A stretch of 64,000 bases of DNA from an uncultured Acinetobacter sp. (GCF_947493735.1 NZ_CANLSL010000004.1:62001-126000), one strand, 5' to 3'. Counted from the stretch's first letter, positions 11,329 through 22,650 are shown. Numbers and translations are program-made. The notes: generated from the letters alone by a model not told the origin.

Positions 11329-12240
11329 GTGTTAGAAAATCTTCGTGCGATGGGTGTATTTGCCTGCGTGGTAGAGCGTGGATCTTTTAGTGGCGCTGCC
11401 AAAGATCTAGGTATTACGACTAGTGCGGTGAGCCAACAAATTCGCTCACTTGAACTTGAGCTCAATGTCACCTTGCTTCATCGCTCTACACGTAAAATTA
11501 GCATGACTGAAGCAGGGCAAGCTTTTTTTCAAAGCTGTCAGGAGATGATGGCAGCTGCTGAGCGTGGCAAAATACGCATTAGCGAACTTCAAGACAATCT
11601 GATTGGTGAACTGCGCCTTGCAACATCTCCAGAGCTTGCTTCACTGCATATTGTGCCTGCATTATCTCGATGGATCATGGCGCATGAAACATTGAAAGTG
11701 AACATTCTTGCATCAGAGCAATATTTGAACTTGATTGAAGAGCGCATTGATGTTGCGATTCGTATGAGTCAGCATATCAGTGATGATGAGTTTGAAGTCT
11801 ATCCGATGGCTCGTGTTCAGCAAATCTTGGTTGCATCGCCAAGTTATCTTAATCAACGTCCTGCGATTGAACATCCTAAAGACTTATTGGCGCATCAACT
11901 GTTGCCTGTAGATTTGATGAAGAATTTTTCTAAACTCAAATTTAGCAATGAAAAAACTGGCGAAAATGTTGAGCTTGAAGTCCCTGTAAAAGTACGCACT
12001 AATAATGTTTTTGTGATGAAAACATTATGTCATGAAGGGCATGGTATCGGTCGAATCTTGCACCTCGATGCACAGCAAGAGCTCAAGCGTGGTGAGTTTG
12101 TCGAAGTATTGCCGGATTGGAAACTTCCTGAATATACTTTGTATGCAGTGACCTTGAAGCGTGAGCAACAACCTGTAAAAGTGATTCGTTGTATTGAAGC
12201 GCTGAAAAGCTATTTTTCACAGCTACCTGGTGGACGTTAA
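11329..12240 (+). CDS. LysR-family transcriptional regulator
   Basis: 303 residues from GTG 11329. The N-terminal winged helix-turn-helix (about 1-62) has the usual F-S-G-A-A-K-D-L-G-I-T-T-S-A-V-S-Q-Q-I core. The C-terminal periplasmic-binding-like effector domain (about 90-295) is of the CrgA-like branch. It follows nlpD by about 70 bp on the same strand, in the place where rpoS sits in enterics. No divergently transcribed target lies next to it, so its regulon cannot be guessed. A good terminator follows. Confidence 0.9.
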   Translation: MLENLRAMGVFACVVERGSFSGAAKDLGITTSAVSQQIRSLELELNVTLLHRSTRKISMTEAGQAFFQSCQEMMAAAERGKIRISELQDNLIGELRLATSPELASLHIVPALSRWIMAHETLKVNILASEQYLNLIEERIDVAIRMSQHISDDEFEVYPMARVQQILVASPSYLNQRPAIEHPKDLLAHQLLPVDLMKNFSKLKFSNEKTGENVELEVPVKVRTNNVFVMKTLCHEGHGIGRILHLDAQQELKRGEFVEVLPDWKLPEYTLYAVTLKREQQPVKVIRCIEALKSYFSQLPGGR

Positions 12241-12288
12241 ATACTAAAATTTAACAATGCAAAAGCGAATACTGAAAAACTAAATTTC

Positions 12289-12326
12289 ATAAAGGTTGAT
12301 TCGTGTGAATTAGCCTTTATTTTTTC
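12289..12326 (+). terminator. terminator of the lysR gene
   Basis: ATAAAGG (12289-12295) and CCTTTAT (12314-12320) pair, with an inner ATTC/GAAT stem and a GTGT loop. The T-rich tail runs to 12326. Confidence 0.8.
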
Positions 12327-12480
12327 GAACAAGTTTTTCAATTATTTTTCAGTTAGCAATTTTTATGATCGAAATTTTAGCGTTGAGATATACATTGCAG
12401 ATATAGACAAAAGCATTTTATTCTCTGTAATATGCAAAAACGGTGACATTCTATAATGATGAAGAATTAGGGAAAACGTC

Positions 12481-13113
12481 ATGACAAATCTAGCCAGTTT
12501 AGTTGAAGCAATTGCCAAGCAAGCACTTGGTGGGCAAACAGGTGCACAACAAGGCACTAATCAGAATCAGCAAAACACACAGCAAAATGCCAATAATGCA
12601 GGTGGCTTAGGCAGCATCTTGGGTTCTGTACTTGGCAACCTAGGCGGTGCATCTCAGCAAAATGCGAATACTGGTGGTGGGCTGGGCAGTATCCTCGGTT
12701 CTGTGCTTGGGCAACTCGGCGGTACGCAAAGTCGTACTGGTGGTGGTAAGAGTGGATTGTTGATTGCAGTGTTACCAATCGTTTTGGCGTGGATTCAAAA
12801 GCAAGGTGGTTTGCAAGGTGCACTTGATAAACTCACCAAATCAGGTCTTGGTAGTCAAGCTCAGTCTTGGGTAGACCCAAGTACAGCACAAAACCAAAGT
12901 GTACAAACTGAGCAAGTGCAACAGTTATTTGATGAGCAAGACATTGCACAAGTTGCAAATCAAACCAATGAGCCGACTCAGAACGTCTATGCGGCGATTG
13001 CGACTGTACTACCACAAATCATTGATTCGTTGACACCACAAGGTCAGACAAGCAACTCAGGTGAAGCGAATAATGATATTCAAAATATCCTGAATAGTTT
13101 GAATATCAAATAA
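12481..13113 (+). CDS. YidB-like (DUF937-type) protein
   Basis: 210 residues. The N-terminal half is Gln/Asn/Gly-rich and low in complexity. It contains a 16-residue module, G-G-L-G-S-I-L-G-S-V-L-G-x-L-G-G, twice (about 41-56 and 65-80). A hydrophobic helix follows (about 92-105, L-L-I-A-V-L-P-I-V-L-A-W). The C-terminal domain with W-V-D-P-S and a final Q-I-I-D-S-L-T-P-Q-G segment matches the YidB/DUF937 family, whose function is unknown. There is no signal peptide. AGGGAA lies before ATG 12481. A larger protein starting with a DUF937-like domain is encoded at 31.1-32.7 kb. Confidence 0.78.
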   Translation: MTNLASLVEAIAKQALGGQTGAQQGTNQNQQNTQQNANNAGGLGSILGSVLGNLGGASQQNANTGGGLGSILGSVLGQLGGTQSRTGGGKSGLLIAVLPIVLAWIQKQGGLQGALDKLTKSGLGSQAQSWVDPSTAQNQSVQTEQVQQLFDEQDIAQVANQTNEPTQNVYAAIATVLPQIIDSLTPQGQTSNSGEANNDIQNILNSLNIK

Positions 13114-13141
13114 GCTTTCAGTTTAAAATTGATATAAACGC

Positions 13142-13170
13142 AAAAAGCTGAGCATCATGCTCAGCTTTTT
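13142..13170. terminator. bidirectional terminator
   Basis: AAAAAGCTGAGCAT and ATGCTCAGCTTTTT are perfect complements around one base (an effective loop of about 5 nt). It sits between the convergent YidB-like and lysine-rich genes and can serve both. Confidence 0.92.
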
Positions 13171-13206
13171 GTTTTCTGAAAAAATCTATCGGACCGTTTT
13201 AAAAAA

Positions 13207-13350
13207 TTACTTCAACTTTTTCAGCTTCTTTTTCAGCTTTTTAACTTTGCTTTCTTGCTTACCGATTTTGCTTAAGCGTTGTTTGATTTCAAGTTTTACA
13301 GACTGCAATTTTTTCTTTGCAGCAGTTTTTTTGCTGACTTTCTTCGCCAT
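13207..13350 (-). CDS. 47-residue lysine-rich basic protein
   Basis: Very short and very basic: nearly 45% Lys plus Arg, with A-K-K-x-S-K-K-T-A-A-K-K-K at the N-terminus and repeated K-K-L-K-K-x-L-K-K at the C-terminus. The pattern suits a helical nucleic-acid-binding peptide, similar in composition to histone-H1-like tails. AGGAG lies 7 nt before ATG 13350. Upstream extension in frame adds 24 residues of different character and is rejected. It has a terminator and stands alone. No family can be named. Confidence 0.68.
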   Translation of the reverse strand: MAKKVSKKTAAKKKLQSVKLEIKQRLSKIGKQESKVKKLKKKLKKLK

Positions 13351-15710
<2,360 letters not shown>

Positions 15711-15817
15711 AAGTATTAAAATTCTCAATCTTAAAATTGGTTTAAGGATATGATGATTGATAATTTGGTAAATCAATTGTTAAACCTCAGCAAAATTGAA
15801 TAAAAAGGACGAAGTTA

Positions 15818-17545
15818 ATGGAAGCAGGAAAAAGAACAATTAGAGATATTTTCAATAGAGGAAGAAATTTAGAAATTCCTTTTTTTCAAAGAGCTTATGT
15901 TTGGGATACCGAACAATGGCAAAGATTTTTAGAAGATATGCGTATGGTTTCAATAACCAAAAGACCATACTTTTTGGGCTCTGTCATTCTAAAGCAACAG
16001 GAAACCGCTTCCAATAAGGATTCGATATTAACTGTTATTGACGGACAACAACGACTTACGACATTGAACATTTTTTTAAAAGTGTTGTGTCTTAAAAATA
16101 ACGCTGTTTCTGACTTTACAGAAACTTTTAAAAAGCAAAGAGATAAGTCAATTATTCTACTTCACAACCACAATGACCAAGATTCATTTAATAAAGTTGT
16201 AAATCTTGAAGCAATTCAAGTTTTTAAAGACGTTTCAGAAAACGACCACATTCTCGCAGCTTATAACTTTTTCAATGAAAATATTACAGAAGACGACTTA
16301 ACAAACTCTTTGGACTTCTTCAATATTTTAGACAATATCCTATTCGTTGGCATTGACCTTGGTTATGAAGAAGATGAACAACAAATATTCGATACAATAA
16401 ACTCACTTGGTGTTCGATTGACAACAGCCGAACTGCTAAAAAACTACTTCTTCAAACGTGATGAAATCGAAAATTACGAGAAGTATTGGAAAAAGATATT
16501 TGAAAAAGATGATGAAACTAAAATCTACTGGGATAGAGAAATCACAACAGGTCGTTTAAAGAGAACATTCATTGACCTATTTTTCTACTCTTATCTTCAA
16601 ATCAAAATTCAAGAACCAGAATTAAAAGTAAAAACGGAAGATAAAATTGAGTTTTCAAAGGTTGAAAGCCTTTTTGAATCATATAAGCGTTTTATAAGAG
16701 ATTACAATTTGGATAAAACTGCAATCCTTGATGAAATCAGAGATTACGCAATCTTATTTAAAGACAATTTCGACTATGACATTGTAAACAATGAACTCAC
16801 TAATGAAAGCGGAATTGAAAGAATTAATGCAATAATCTTTGGGCTTGACACTTCAACTTTAATTCCATACACGCTTTACATTCTCAAAAATGTAGATGAC
16901 CAAAATCAACGGAATGAATTGTTCGAGTTTATAGAAAGCTATGTAATGCGAAGAATGGTTGTTAAGGCAACTACGAAAAATTACAACCAACTATTTACCG
17001 ACAGACTTATATCAAACAAAATCCTATCAAAGGAGCAGTTTATCCAATTCCTCGAAACAAAAAATGATAAAGTAAACTATCTGCCAAATGACACGGAATT
17101 AAAACAAGGATTTGAAAATTCTGTACTAATCAATAAGCAAACGGCAGGAATTATTTACCTCATTGAATCTAAAATTAGGAACAGACACAAACAAGCAACC
17201 CAGCTTTTAGGAATTAATAAATACAGTTTAGAGCATTTAATGCCTAAAAAATGGGAAAATAAATGGAATAGTGTTTCAACCAAAGAAGCCAAAGACTATC
17301 GGAACTTCAAATTAAAGACTTTGGGCAATTTGGCTATTATCACACAGTCGTTAAATGCTTCTATTCGAGATGCAAATTGGCCAACCAAGAAAAGAGGAAG
17401 CGGAAATAAAGAGGGATTAACTCACTATTCGGGCGGAATTGAAACTCTTGCACCATATCTTGAATTAAGCGAATGGAACGAAACAGAAATTGAAAAAAGA
17501 GCTGAATTTCTATTAAATAAAGCAAAGGAAATATGGAAAGCATAA
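15818..17545 (+). CDS. GmrSD-type DUF262/DUF1524 protein, probable type IV restriction
   Basis: 575 residues. The N-terminal DUF262 (GmrS-like, ParB/Srx-fold) domain carries I-P-F-F-Q-R-A-Y-V-W-D at 20-30 and the D-G-Q-Q-R motif at 75-79, which binds or hydrolyses nucleotide in this family. The C-terminal DUF1524 (GmrD-like) HNH nuclease motif is S-L-E-H-L-M-P with His473, followed by L-G-N-L-A-I-I-T and an N-x-S segment. Fused GmrSD proteins cut modified, for example glucosylated, phage DNA; that role here is inferred from the family. Codon use differs from all neighbours: AGA/AGG dominate among Arg codons and the gene is clearly AT-richer. AAAAGGA precedes ATG 15818. It is a lone gene between ligA and fpr with no mobility gene. 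Confidence 0.87.
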   Translation: MEAGKRTIRDIFNRGRNLEIPFFQRAYVWDTEQWQRFLEDMRMVSITKRPYFLGSVILKQQETASNKDSILTVIDGQQRLTTLNIFLKVLCLKNNAVSDFTETFKKQRDKSIILLHNHNDQDSFNKVVNLEAIQVFKDVSENDHILAAYNFFNENITEDDLTNSLDFFNILDNILFVGIDLGYEEDEQQIFDTINSLGVRLTTAELLKNYFFKRDEIENYEKYWKKIFEKDDETKIYWDREITTGRLKRTFIDLFFYSYLQIKIQEPELKVKTEDKIEFSKVESLFESYKRFIRDYNLDKTAILDEIRDYAILFKDNFDYDIVNNELTNESGIERINAIIFGLDTSTLIPYTLYILKNVDDQNQRNELFEFIESYVMRRMVVKATTKNYNQLFTDRLISNKILSKEQFIQFLETKNDKVNYLPNDTELKQGFENSVLINKQTAGIIYLIESKIRNRHKQATQLLGINKYSLEHLMPKKWENKWNSVSTKEAKDYRNFKLKTLGNLAIITQSLNASIRDANWPTKKRGSGNKEGLTHYSGGIETLAPYLELSEWNETEIEKRAEFLLNKAKEIWKA

Positions 17546-17674
17546 GAAGTTGATAGTATCAGTACTTAACACTCATCGATAATGTAAGCATCGTTAGATT
17601 TATCACTATTTAGAGCTTTATATTGTTACCTTATGTTAGAAATGAAGTACTATGATTATAATTTGTTAGTAAGT

Positions 17675-17708
17675 AAAAAATCCAAACGCCACAGCATTTG
17701 GATTTTTT
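17675..17708. terminator. bidirectional terminator, DUF262 gene / fpr
   Basis: AAAAAATCCAAA (17675-17686) and TTTGGATTTTTT (17697-17708) pair perfectly around a 10-nt loop. It lies between convergent genes. Confidence 0.9.
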
Positions 17709-17738
17709 AACATATTATATTGCTTTTAAATTTAAAAT

Positions 17739-18518
17739 TTACTTCTCAACAAAAGCACGTTCGATTACATAGTCGCCCATCACACCCATACGAGGTGACT
17801 CAACCAAACCATGTTGATCAAGCAATGCCGCCACATCTTTTAAGAATGCAGGGCTTCCGCAAAGCATGGCACGGTCGGTTTCACGATTGAATTTTGGCAA
17901 ACCGATCTTTTCAAATAGCGTACCTTCTTCGATATGCGTCGTTACACGACCTTGCGTATGGAACGGCTCACGCGTCACAGTTGGGAAGTAGATCAATTTT
18001 TCTTTGATCATTAAATCTTCAAACCATTCATTGTTTGGTAGTTCATCCAAGATCAAATCTTGATAAGCCAACTCACTGATATAACGCACACCGTGTACCA
18101 AGATCACTTTTTCATATTTTTCATAGGTTTCAGGATCACGGATCAATGATAAAAATGGCGCAAGCCCCGTACCTGATGAAAGGAAATACAAATTTTTCCC
18201 AGGTAACAAATCATCATGTACCAGCGTGCCTGTCGGTTTTTTTGAGATTAGAATCTCATCACCAACTTGGACTTTTTGCAGGATCGAAGTCAGAGGACCG
18301 TCTTGTACCTTGATCGAGAAGAATTCGAGTTCTTCCTCGTAGTTAGCACTGGCAATCGAGTAGGCACGCATCAATGGTTTGCCATTCACTTCCAAACCGA
18401 TCATCACAAACTGACCGTTCTTAAAGCGCAGGGAAGTGTCACGAGTGGTTTTAAAACTAAATAAAGTATCATTCCAGTGATGAACGTGAGTGATACGTTC
18501 TACATTAAATGCAGCCAT
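17739..18518 (-). CDS. fpr: ferredoxin/flavodoxin-NADP reductase
   Basis: FAD enzyme passing electrons between NADPH and ferredoxin or flavodoxin. 259 residues. R-A-Y-S-I-A-S (about 50-56) is the FAD-binding R-x-Y-S motif. G-T-G-L-A-P-F (about 115-121) is the NADP pyrophosphate loop and M-L-C-G-S-P-A-F the nicotinamide-side motif. The tail Y-V-I-E-R-A-F-V-E-K has the short extension past the conserved aromatic position that is typical of bacterial subclass Fpr. GAGAAG lies before ATG 18518. It is divergent from trmO. Confidence 0.94.
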   Translation of the reverse strand: MAAFNVERITHVHHWNDTLFSFKTTRDTSLRFKNGQFVMIGLEVNGKPLMRAYSIASANYEEELEFFSIKVQDGPLTSILQKVQVGDEILISKKPTGTLVHDDLLPGKNLYFLSSGTGLAPFLSLIRDPETYEKYEKVILVHGVRYISELAYQDLILDELPNNEWFEDLMIKEKLIYFPTVTREPFHTQGRVTTHIEEGTLFEKIGLPKFNRETDRAMLCGSPAFLKDVAALLDQHGLVESPRMGVMGDYVIERAFVEK

Positions 18519-18618
18519 TTACTTCTCAATAATTGCTCAATAAAAACAGACTGCTATTCTAATCTAAAACGATTCTCGATACACTGAATATAATTAATGG
18601 GCTTTATCAAAAAAAGTG

Positions 18619-19356
18619 ATGAACGATCAGATTTCCATGCCGATAATCGGTTATATGTGCTCGCCATTCGTGGAAAAATTTGGCATTCCAAGACAATCAA
18701 ATCTTGTCAATACAACGAGTTATATTAAACTGAGTGCGCCTTATGATGATATCAACGCCTTTCAAGGGATAGAGCAATTTAGTCATCTGTGGTTGCTTTG
18801 GCAATTTCATGCTAACGATGTGAAAAAAAGTGATAACGCTGTCAATAAAGCTGGAATATTTCAGCCGATGATTCGTCCGCCACGCCTAGGTGGCAATCAA
18901 AAAATCGGTGTGTTTGCCAGTCGTAGCATGTATCGACCATCACAGATCGGTTTATCGGTAGTACAGTTGCTTGAAATTAAAAAAATTAAAAATGAACTGC
19001 GTTTGTATGTACAAGGTGCGGACATTTTGGACGGAACGCCGATCGTGGATATCAAGCCGTATCTCGCTTATGCCGATGCAATTCCTGATGCGTTGAGTGG
19101 TTATGCACTTGATGCACCGCTGATTTTACAGGTGGTATGGTTAGAACAAGCTTTACTTCAAAAGCAAAAATTACTTAATGAAAAAGTATGTACGGAACAA
19201 ATACTTCAAGAGTTAGAACAAGTCCTTGCACAAAATCCTAAACCTGCCTATCAGAATGATCCTGAACGGGTTTATGGACTCAGTTTTGCTAATCTCAATG
19301 TGAAGTTTCAAATTTCAGAGGAAACTGTGAAAATTGTTGATATGTGTAGTTTGTAG
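18619..19356 (+). CDS. trmO: tRNA t6A37 N6-methyltransferase TrmO
   Basis: SAM-dependent methylation of N6-threonylcarbamoyl-A37 in threonine tRNAs (TsaA/YaeB family). About 245 residues. The N-terminal beta-barrel TrmO domain (about 5-150) has F-S-H-L-W-L-L-W-Q-F-H and the signature R-P-P-R-L-G-G-N-Q-K-I-G-V-F-A-S-R-S, then R-P-S-Q-I-G-L-S. The C-terminal extension (about 170-245) contains the short D-P-E-R-V-Y-G segment. A GTG directly precedes ATG 18619; neither has a strong ribosome site. Confidence 0.93.
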   Translation: MNDQISMPIIGYMCSPFVEKFGIPRQSNLVNTTSYIKLSAPYDDINAFQGIEQFSHLWLLWQFHANDVKKSDNAVNKAGIFQPMIRPPRLGGNQKIGVFASRSMYRPSQIGLSVVQLLEIKKIKNELRLYVQGADILDGTPIVDIKPYLAYADAIPDALSGYALDAPLILQVVWLEQALLQKQKLLNEKVCTEQILQELEQVLAQNPKPAYQNDPERVYGLSFANLNVKFQISEETVKIVDMCSL

Positions 19357-19442
19357 GATATTTCAGGTTTAATTATTTAAATTAATTTGTTTTAATTTAT
19401 AGCGTTTTGCGCCCATATTTATGAGCGCAAAGATTTCACAGT

Positions 19443-19859
19443 TTATTCAATTGATGTTTTAATCTTTTCCGCTAAAGCTTTGATTTTGTCTTGATCGCCC
19501 ATTGTGCTTGCATGTTTACCGAGCTGATGTACAGATGATGGAATCAAGTGGAAGTGTATGTGTGGCACAGTCTGACCTGCTTCTTCACCAGAGAGTTGCA
19601 TCAGCACGATGCCTTTACGATCTAATGCTTTTTCTATGGCTCTTGCGACTTTTTGTACAATTTGAATGGTATAGGCTGCGTCTTCAGGATTGAGGTCAAG
19701 TAGGGTGACCGCAGGGGATTTTGGAATCACTAAAGTGTGCCCATCTGCCTGTGGCATGATATCCATAAATGCAAGCGTTTTCTCATCTTCATAGACTTTG
19801 ATTGCAGGGATTTCACCACGGAGAATTTTTGCAAAAATATTTTGATCGTCGTATGCCAT
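19443..19859 (-). CDS. HIT-family hydrolase (HinT-like)
   Basis: Histidine-triad nucleotide-binding protein, 138 residues. The triad H-I-H-F-H places His100, His102 and His104 (the nucleophilic middle residue of H-x-H-x-H is the third of the series by family convention). I-F-A-K-I-L-R-G-E-I-P near the N-terminus is typical. HinT proteins hydrolyse purine nucleoside phosphoramidates and acyl adenylates. No operon partner is seen. AAGGA precedes the start. Confidence 0.9.
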   Translation of the reverse strand: MAYDDQNIFAKILRGEIPAIKVYEDEKTLAFMDIMPQADGHTLVIPKSPAVTLLDLNPEDAAYTIQIVQKVARAIEKALDRKGIVLMQLSGEEAGQTVPHIHFHLIPSSVHQLGKHASTMGDQDKIKALAEKIKTSIE

Positions 19860-19913
19860 GATGCCTAAGTCCTTGTTCAGTTGTTCTTAAAAAATGAATT
19901 GCCAACAGTGTAA

Positions 19914-19950
19914 CGTAAAAAAAGCCGAATGAAATGCTCATTCGACTTTC
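19914..19950 (-). terminator. terminator of the small secreted Cys protein gene
   Basis: CGAATGA (19926-19932) pairs with TCATTCG (19938-19944) and is extended by AAAG/CTTT past one mismatch. Read on the minus strand the hairpin is followed by seven T residues. It ends the transcript of the gene at 20003-20296. Confidence 0.82.
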
Positions 19951-20002
19951 TTATTGACGAGTTCAACAAGCTTAGACTGGGACTCAGAAACTGCAACTCA
20001 GA

Positions 20003-20296
20003 TTACAAATCTTTTTTCGGACAGTTTAGCTCTTTTTCTTTCTCTTCGATTTGCGCTAAACGTTTAGCTTCAGGTCCGCTGAATTTTGGCTTTTTGGTAT
20101 GACAGTCACTATTGCCATATTTCTTTATCGCCTCTTCATCTTTGAAGCAATAGCCGTGTGCAGCGTGGATCAAGGCTTTTTGTTGTTGTAATTTGTCACA
20201 CTGTGCATCGGCTGCATAAGCAGTACCAAAGCCTGTAAGTACAAGGCTAGAGATAGCGATGCTTTTTATAGCAATGCGTTTTAAGCTAAGTTTCAT
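20003..20296 (-). CDS. small secreted protein, YARHG-like
   Basis: 97 residues from ATG 20296, preceded by GAGGAA. The signal peptide is clear: basic start, hydrophobic core (about 10-24), cleavage near A-Y-A-A-D. The mature part has four cysteines (D-A-Q-C, G-Y-C-F-K, S-D-C-H, L-N-C-P), enough for two disulfides. The H-A-A-H-G-Y-C-F-K-D segment resembles the YARHG domain found in small secreted proteins of proteobacteria; that match is tentative. The mature part ends in a Lys/Glu-rich helix. It is a single gene with its own terminator. Confidence 0.72.
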   Translation of the reverse strand: MKLSLKRIAIKSIAISSLVLTGFGTAYAADAQCDKLQQQKALIHAAHGYCFKDEEAIKKYGNSDCHTKKPKFSGPEAKRLAQIEEKEKELNCPKKDL

Positions 20297-20481
20297 TATA
20301 TGTATTCCTCTTTTGTATTCGCTGAGTACATGCGTTGAGTATAAGACATATATAGTGTCGATGCGAATATGTTTCAATTTATTTCTGATGATTAAAGTTG
20401 TGCAAATGTAAATTAATGCAAATATTCATGCGAATGTCATCATTATTTATTCACATTTTGTCAAACTCATTTTTTTAAAGG

Positions 20482-21354
20482 TCATTCAATTTTAATATTT
20501 GTCCAACTTTCATAGAGCTTAACTGCACTAGAAAAGTCACTTTCAGCATCACTGGTTAAATTTGCAGTTTGAATCAGATTTTGGGTGAGGCTAAGCAAAG
20601 GTGTAGGGAGTTTGGCTTGTTGCGCCAAAGATAGGGCAATTCCTGTATCTTTTGCGAGTAAAGGTAGGGCAAAGGTCAATGGAAATTCACGGTTTAAAAT
20701 ACGCTGCGGCAAGACCATTTCCGTCACTGCGCTTTTACCACTAGAAGCATTAATACATTCGAGTGCATTGTTGAGATTGACACCATTGGCTTTGAGCGTA
20801 GTAAAGCCTTCTGCGGTTGCCCAAAGGTTGGCTGCGAGTAGCATATTATTGACTGCTTTTACAGCAAAGCCTGCACCTGAGTCACCCACGTGTTTGATCA
20901 ATCCAGCAAAGGGCTCAATAGCAGAGTAAGCTTGCTCAAAAGCTTTTGCATCACCGCCAATCATGACAGTTAATGTGCCTTTTTCTGCACCGATGGTTTG
21001 ACCTGATACAGGTGCATCAAGAAAGTTAGCGCCACGTGCTTGCAAAAACTTTGCCATTTTTACCGCAGATTCAGGCACGCCACTGGTACAATCAACCCAG
21101 ATTGCACCTGACTTTGGTGGATGTTGCGTAATGATGGTTTCTACTTCGGCACTGGTCGGTAAGCAGGAGAAAATAATGTCTGCTTGCGTCGCGGTTTCAA
21201 TATCGACGGCTTGTGTACCGTATTCTGAGGCATGTTGCTCAGCTTTGGCGAAATTACGATTCCAAACCAAAACCTGTTCGAATGACTTCGGCAAATGTGA
21301 AGCCATGCGATAACCCATTGCACCCAAGCCGATGAACGCGATAGAAATAGACAT
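20482..21354 (-). CDS. 3-hydroxyisobutyrate-dehydrogenase-family NAD(P) oxidoreductase
   Basis: 290 residues from ATG 21354; the ATG three bases earlier is too close to AGGAG. The N-terminal G-L-G-A-M-G (about 8-13) binds NAD(P). Substrate-binding D-A-P-V-S-G-Q-T-I-G-A-E-K-G-T-L and the catalytic-Lys segment G-F-A-V-K-A-V-N-N are typical of beta-hydroxyacid dehydrogenases. The family includes HibD (mmsB), tartronate semialdehyde reductase and GLYR-type reductases; the sequence alone does not choose among them. There are no valine-catabolism genes nearby, so mmsB is not assigned. Confidence 0.87.
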   Translation of the reverse strand: MSISIAFIGLGAMGYRMASHLPKSFEQVLVWNRNFAKAEQHASEYGTQAVDIETATQADIIFSCLPTSAEVETIITQHPPKSGAIWVDCTSGVPESAVKMAKFLQARGANFLDAPVSGQTIGAEKGTLTVMIGGDAKAFEQAYSAIEPFAGLIKHVGDSGAGFAVKAVNNMLLAANLWATAEGFTTLKANGVNLNNALECINASSGKSAVTEMVLPQRILNREFPLTFALPLLAKDTGIALSLAQQAKLPTPLLSLTQNLIQTANLTSDAESDFSSAVKLYESWTNIKIE

Positions 21355-21447
21355 CATGGCTCCTGAATCTAATAACGATATTCAAATGAAGCACTTAATC
21401 TATCATGCTGAGGCGAATGCACAAGTTCAATTCTTTTACTATCTATA

Positions 21448-22650
21448 CTATTCATTTTTTTCAGTTACATCTTTTGCAGGTGTCGAATGTGCGGATAACC
21501 AATCTACCAGTTTTGGCCAAAACTGTTCTGCATTATTGCGACCTGAGATCATACCGAGATGTCCACCCGGCACAGATTGTAGTTCAATGTCCTGACTTGA
21601 AGTAATTGAAAGTAAAGGTAACATCGCTTGTTCAGTTACGATATCGTCGTTGTCACCGTAAGCGAGGAGCATGGCACTATGAATACGTTTGAAATCAAAA
21701 TGATAATTTTTGTAGTTTGCTTGACCTGTTTTTAATGGATTTTGTAGCCAAACCCATAACAACATATCTCGATTAATCGCACCCGGATAATCCACCATAT
21801 CATCTAAAAAGTCGGATAAAGTTGCATGCGCTTCAACTGTGCCAAGATCATGGGAGTGTTTAAGCATTTGCCAATGGGTATCTAAGGTTTTGACTGGATT
21901 TAAAAGCTTATAACCTAAGGCATTGAGCCATCCCGAAGTATGCAGAAGGTGGTTGTTCAATGCTTTTTCAAGCCATGCTTGACGACCTTTTTGATCTATC
22001 TTGAACAGCTTATGTGATTTTGCAAAAAGTTGTCCAATCGGTCCTGAACCATGCGAGTCAATTGGGCTGCCCATAATGACGATGTTGCGAATATGCTGAT
22101 CTTGATTCGATGCACTATAGAGCAAGGTGAAAATTCCACCCATGCTCCAACCGTGTAAAGAAACGTCTTGGCTATTAGAATGCGTACGCACAGCCTGCAT
22201 AAAGTGCGGAATTGCTTTAAAAATAAAATATTCAAAATCCAAATGGCGATCACGGCGATTAAGTTTTCCCCAATCCATCAAATATACATCAAAGCCATTT
22301 GCGGTGAGATAGCCCAAAAGTGAGCGCTCTGGAAATAAATCATAAATCGACATCTTTACCGCAAGTGGCGCAACGATGACCAAAGGAATGTGTTTGGTTG
22401 TTGGTGTTTGGCTTGGATAAAAACGTAGCTGTGCCTTATCAAAAGTGGAAATAACTTGATATGCCAATTGATCAGACTGTACTTGAGATTTTTGATCAAA
22501 AAATCGCTGTGTCAGATGTTTAGTCGCAGGTTTTAAGCGACGCTCAACCAATCGTTTCAAACGTGTTGATTGATGCGTGTTGATTGCTTGAAATGGCGGT
22601 GTCGGTTTTTGAGGCATATTGTTCATATCAATCCATTTTGAATTTGCCAT
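21448..22650 (-). CDS. PhaC-like alpha/beta hydrolase with Ser nucleophile
   Basis: About 400 residues. The sequence follows class III/I polyhydroxyalkanoate synthases: P-L-V-I-V-A-P-L then D-V-Y-L-M-D-W-G-K and a G-x-x-M-G-G elbow, with G-D-N-D-D-I-V for the Asp and P-G-G-H-L-G for the His. The elbow reads H-G-W-S-M-G-G, so the nucleophile is Ser, where true PHA synthases have Cys. It is therefore more likely a hydrolase or an atypical synthase. No phaA, phaB, phaE or phasin gene is adjacent. The start is unsure: ATG 22650 is listed, while ATG 22626 has the better-placed GGA. Confidence 0.8.
   Translation of the reverse strand: MANSKWIDMNNMPQKPTPPFQAINTHQSTRLKRLVERRLKPATKHLTQRFFDQKSQVQSDQLAYQVISTFDKAQLRFYPSQTPTTKHIPLVIVAPLAVKMSIYDLFPERSLLGYLTANGFDVYLMDWGKLNRRDRHLDFEYFIFKAIPHFMQAVRTHSNSQDVSLHGWSMGGIFTLLYSASNQDQHIRNIVIMGSPIDSHGSGPIGQLFAKSHKLFKIDQKGRQAWLEKALNNHLLHTSGWLNALGYKLLNPVKTLDTHWQMLKHSHDLGTVEAHATLSDFLDDMVDYPGAINRDMLLWVWLQNPLKTGQANYKNYHFDFKRIHSAMLLAYGDNDDIVTEQAMLPLLSITSSQDIELQSVPGGHLGMISGRNNAEQFWPKLVDWLSAHSTPAKDVTEKNE

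Noticed and set aside
19406..19431. Hairpin after the HIT gene as a terminator
   Set aside because: TTTGCGC and GCGCAAA pair, but neither side has a proper T run.
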